Shown: in pieces, positions 62,909-64,000 of the stretch | Layout: every line of letters starts with the position of its first letter | Position numbering within the stretch: position 1 is the first letter of the stretch | Assembly (NCBI RefSeq): GCF_000423565.1 | Contig: NZ_KE384044.1 | Coordinates: 125,825 to 189,824 of the forward strand | From: Runella zeae DSM 19591 | Lineage (GTDB): Bacteria; Bacteroidota; Bacteroidia; Cytophagales; Spirosomataceae | Direction: 5' to 3' | DNA: 64,000 nucleotides | Program-made: the position numbers and the translations under genes | Notes under the pieces: generated by a model | Seen by the model: only the letters and a program-made list of their open reading frames with translations | Told to the model about the DNA's origin: nothing | The model's database searches: none

Positions 62909-63775
62909 ATGTACAAACTTCCAGTAAATTACTGCTTTCTTATCCCCACCACAATCCTTCTATTCTTACTCCCCTACTTTAGTCAGGCCCAAAACACAAA
63001 AGGCACTGTATTAGACGCAAACACAAAACTACCCGTAGCCTTTGCTAGTATTTATCAACTAAAAACCACCAAAGGAACTATCACAAACAGCAATGGTGAA
63101 TTTAATATTCCTATTTCAAACAAAGGAGAAATAGAAATAAGAATAAGCTGTATTGGGTATAAAACGTTATTCCAAAAACTAACCTTTAACAAAAACAAAG
63201 TTGTTATCTTTCTCACACCTGATGAGGCTAGCTTACAAGAAGTAGTCGTCATGCCCGATAGTTTATTAAAAACCATTCTCAAGAAATCGTATCAAAACAT
63301 ATCTTCCAATTATGCTCAATCTCCTATGGAACTCACAGGGTTTTATAGAGAAGTACAAAAATCCACTACTGACGACCATTTCTTATATTTTGGCGAAGCC
63401 CTACTTAAAGTACAACAAAAGGGGTACAATCATCCCAATGAAGATGCTCAAATTGAAATACTAAAATCTCGCATCATCAATTTTCCTCATAGTGATAGTA
63501 TCGACAATGTAAAATACTATCGAGGGCCTTTCATTCCACAGTGGGGTGATTTTGTGCGAAATAGATCCAACTTTTTAAATCCTAATTCATTCAACAAAAC
63601 ATACATTTATCATTTAGATGCTATCACTACTTACAACAACAAAGAAGATAGTGTATACGTAATCCGTTTTAGCTCCAAAAAACCTTCTGACAAGAAAAGC
63701 GGAAAAATATGGATTAATAAAAAAACATTTGCTTATCTCAAAATAGAATTTAACAACCAAACTCATGAAAAACGG
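62909..63775 (+). pseudogene. Carboxypeptidase-regulatory-like surface protein, interrupted
   Basis: Open frame from ATG 62909 with signal peptide (FLLPYFSQAQ). Residues ~25-95 are a CarboxypepD_reg-like domain: GTVLDANTKLPVAFASIY, NSNGEFNIPI, IRISCIGYKTLF. After that, YAQSPMELTGFYREVQKS-like segment begins a second domain seen in many Bacteroidota surface proteins. The reading frame is open to the window end, but from about 63776 the sequence changes character (IS-like). So it looks like a gene cut by an insertion. It could instead be a true fusion; the end lies outside. Confidence 0.55.
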
Positions 63776-64000
63776 GTGCATTGCAAATTGTCGTTTAACT
63801 TTGTGATTTACATTCTTTTAACTATGACACGAGAAGAGTTACATAAACTAATAGATTGCGAGTACGATAAACTTGAATCAATGCCCTTGGGCCACACATT
63901 GTACGATTTAGAAGTAAGGGTTGAAATGATCAAGCAGAAGGTTGGTCAAGCCCTGCTACAGAGCCAAACCGGTGCGTGTAATGATCGTCGAAAAAAAAAA
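63776..64000 (+). mobile_element. Left part of a probable insertion sequence
   Basis: From GGGTGCATTGCAAATTGTCG the frame stops resembling the preceding surface protein and an ATG at 63824 begins a transposase-like ORF. The right end is outside, so terminal repeats cannot be tested. Boundary approximate. Confidence 0.4.
63824..64000 (+). CDS. N-terminal part of a probable transposase, cut by window edge
   Basis: 59 residues seen: MTREELHKLIDCEYDKLESM, then LYDLEVRVEMIKQKVGQALL and QSQTGACNDRRKKK. Helical and basic, with the NDRRKKK pattern found at the start of the catalytic region in several Bacteroidota IS transposases; family not assigned. It is in frame with the upstream gene. Ends in ten A residues, possibly a slippery tract. 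Confidence 0.45.
   Translation, partial: MTREELHKLIDCEYDKLESMPLGHTLYDLEVRVEMIKQKVGQALLQSQTGACNDRRKKK

Overview
The window is chromosomal DNA of a Bacteroidota bacterium. It is most likely a member of the Cytophagales close to Runella, Flectobacillus or Spirosoma; this placement is inferred from protein families, the tmRNA tag and promoter type, not from a marker-gene search. Several intergenic regions carry the Bacteroidota sigma-A promoter (TTG, 19-21 bases, TAnnTTTG). Shine-Dalgarno sequences are not evident. Typical Bacteroidota families are present: DUF5916 and DUF5723 outer-membrane proteins, a LytS/LytTR pair, a Cupin_8 protein and a carboxypeptidase-regulatory-like protein. The tmRNA tag reads A-GEYSYAMAA. 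Genes are dense on both strands. No tRNA, rRNA, CRISPR array or prophage was seen.

1-11 kb: a secreted alpha/beta hydrolase (cut by the left edge), a cold-shock protein, a lysine-rich small protein and a ZIP transporter. A secreted carbohydrate-related group follows (GH16 glucanase, SMP-30 lactonase, FGly sulfatase), then a TetR/NmrA-like pair with two matching operators, and a circularly permuted ATP-grasp protein. 11-22 kb: a DUF5723 outer-membrane protein, an enoyl-CoA hydratase-like protein, an EEP-family membrane hydrolase, RarA, an ECF sigma factor, adenine deaminase, a tiny HExxH membrane protein, a DUF5916 protein and an aldo/keto reductase.

22-31.6 kb: LepA with a 5'-truncated Uma2 gene attached to its stop codon, an ExbD-like protein lacking the usual membrane aspartate, the pyruvate dehydrogenase E2, a 186-bp MITE-like element, HslV, a LytS/LytTR two-component system and peptidyl-tRNA hydrolase. 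A candidate ~380-nt non-coding RNA and the tmRNA gene close the region. 31.6-48.7 kb: amine oxidase, HxlR regulator with a divergent DJ-1/VOC pair, bestrophin, a frameshifted F420-reductase-like gene, a PQQ beta-propeller lipoprotein, TsaB, Mpl, an unusual APH-like kinase, two HAD enzymes, PrfC, a GT-C-like membrane protein, SixA and a GDSL esterase.

48.7-64 kb: DUF2911 protein, M28 peptidase, WYL regulator with VOC and GyrI-like genes, JmjC/Cupin_8 protein, phosphoglucomutase, a TPR plus periplasmic-binding lipoprotein-like protein, HemL preceded by four near-palindromic boxes spaced exactly 32 bp, a Phd/VapC toxin-antitoxin pair with a 41-bp palindromic operator-promoter, and a heparinase II/III-like lyase. 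At the right edge a carboxypeptidase-regulatory-like gene appears to be interrupted by an insertion sequence.

Most genes are housekeeping or ordinary accessory genes. I did not find an obvious large undescribed system. The strongest unexplained signals are non-coding: two candidate small RNAs with matched promoter and terminator, the phased boxes before hemL, and a three-armed repeat family present three times.
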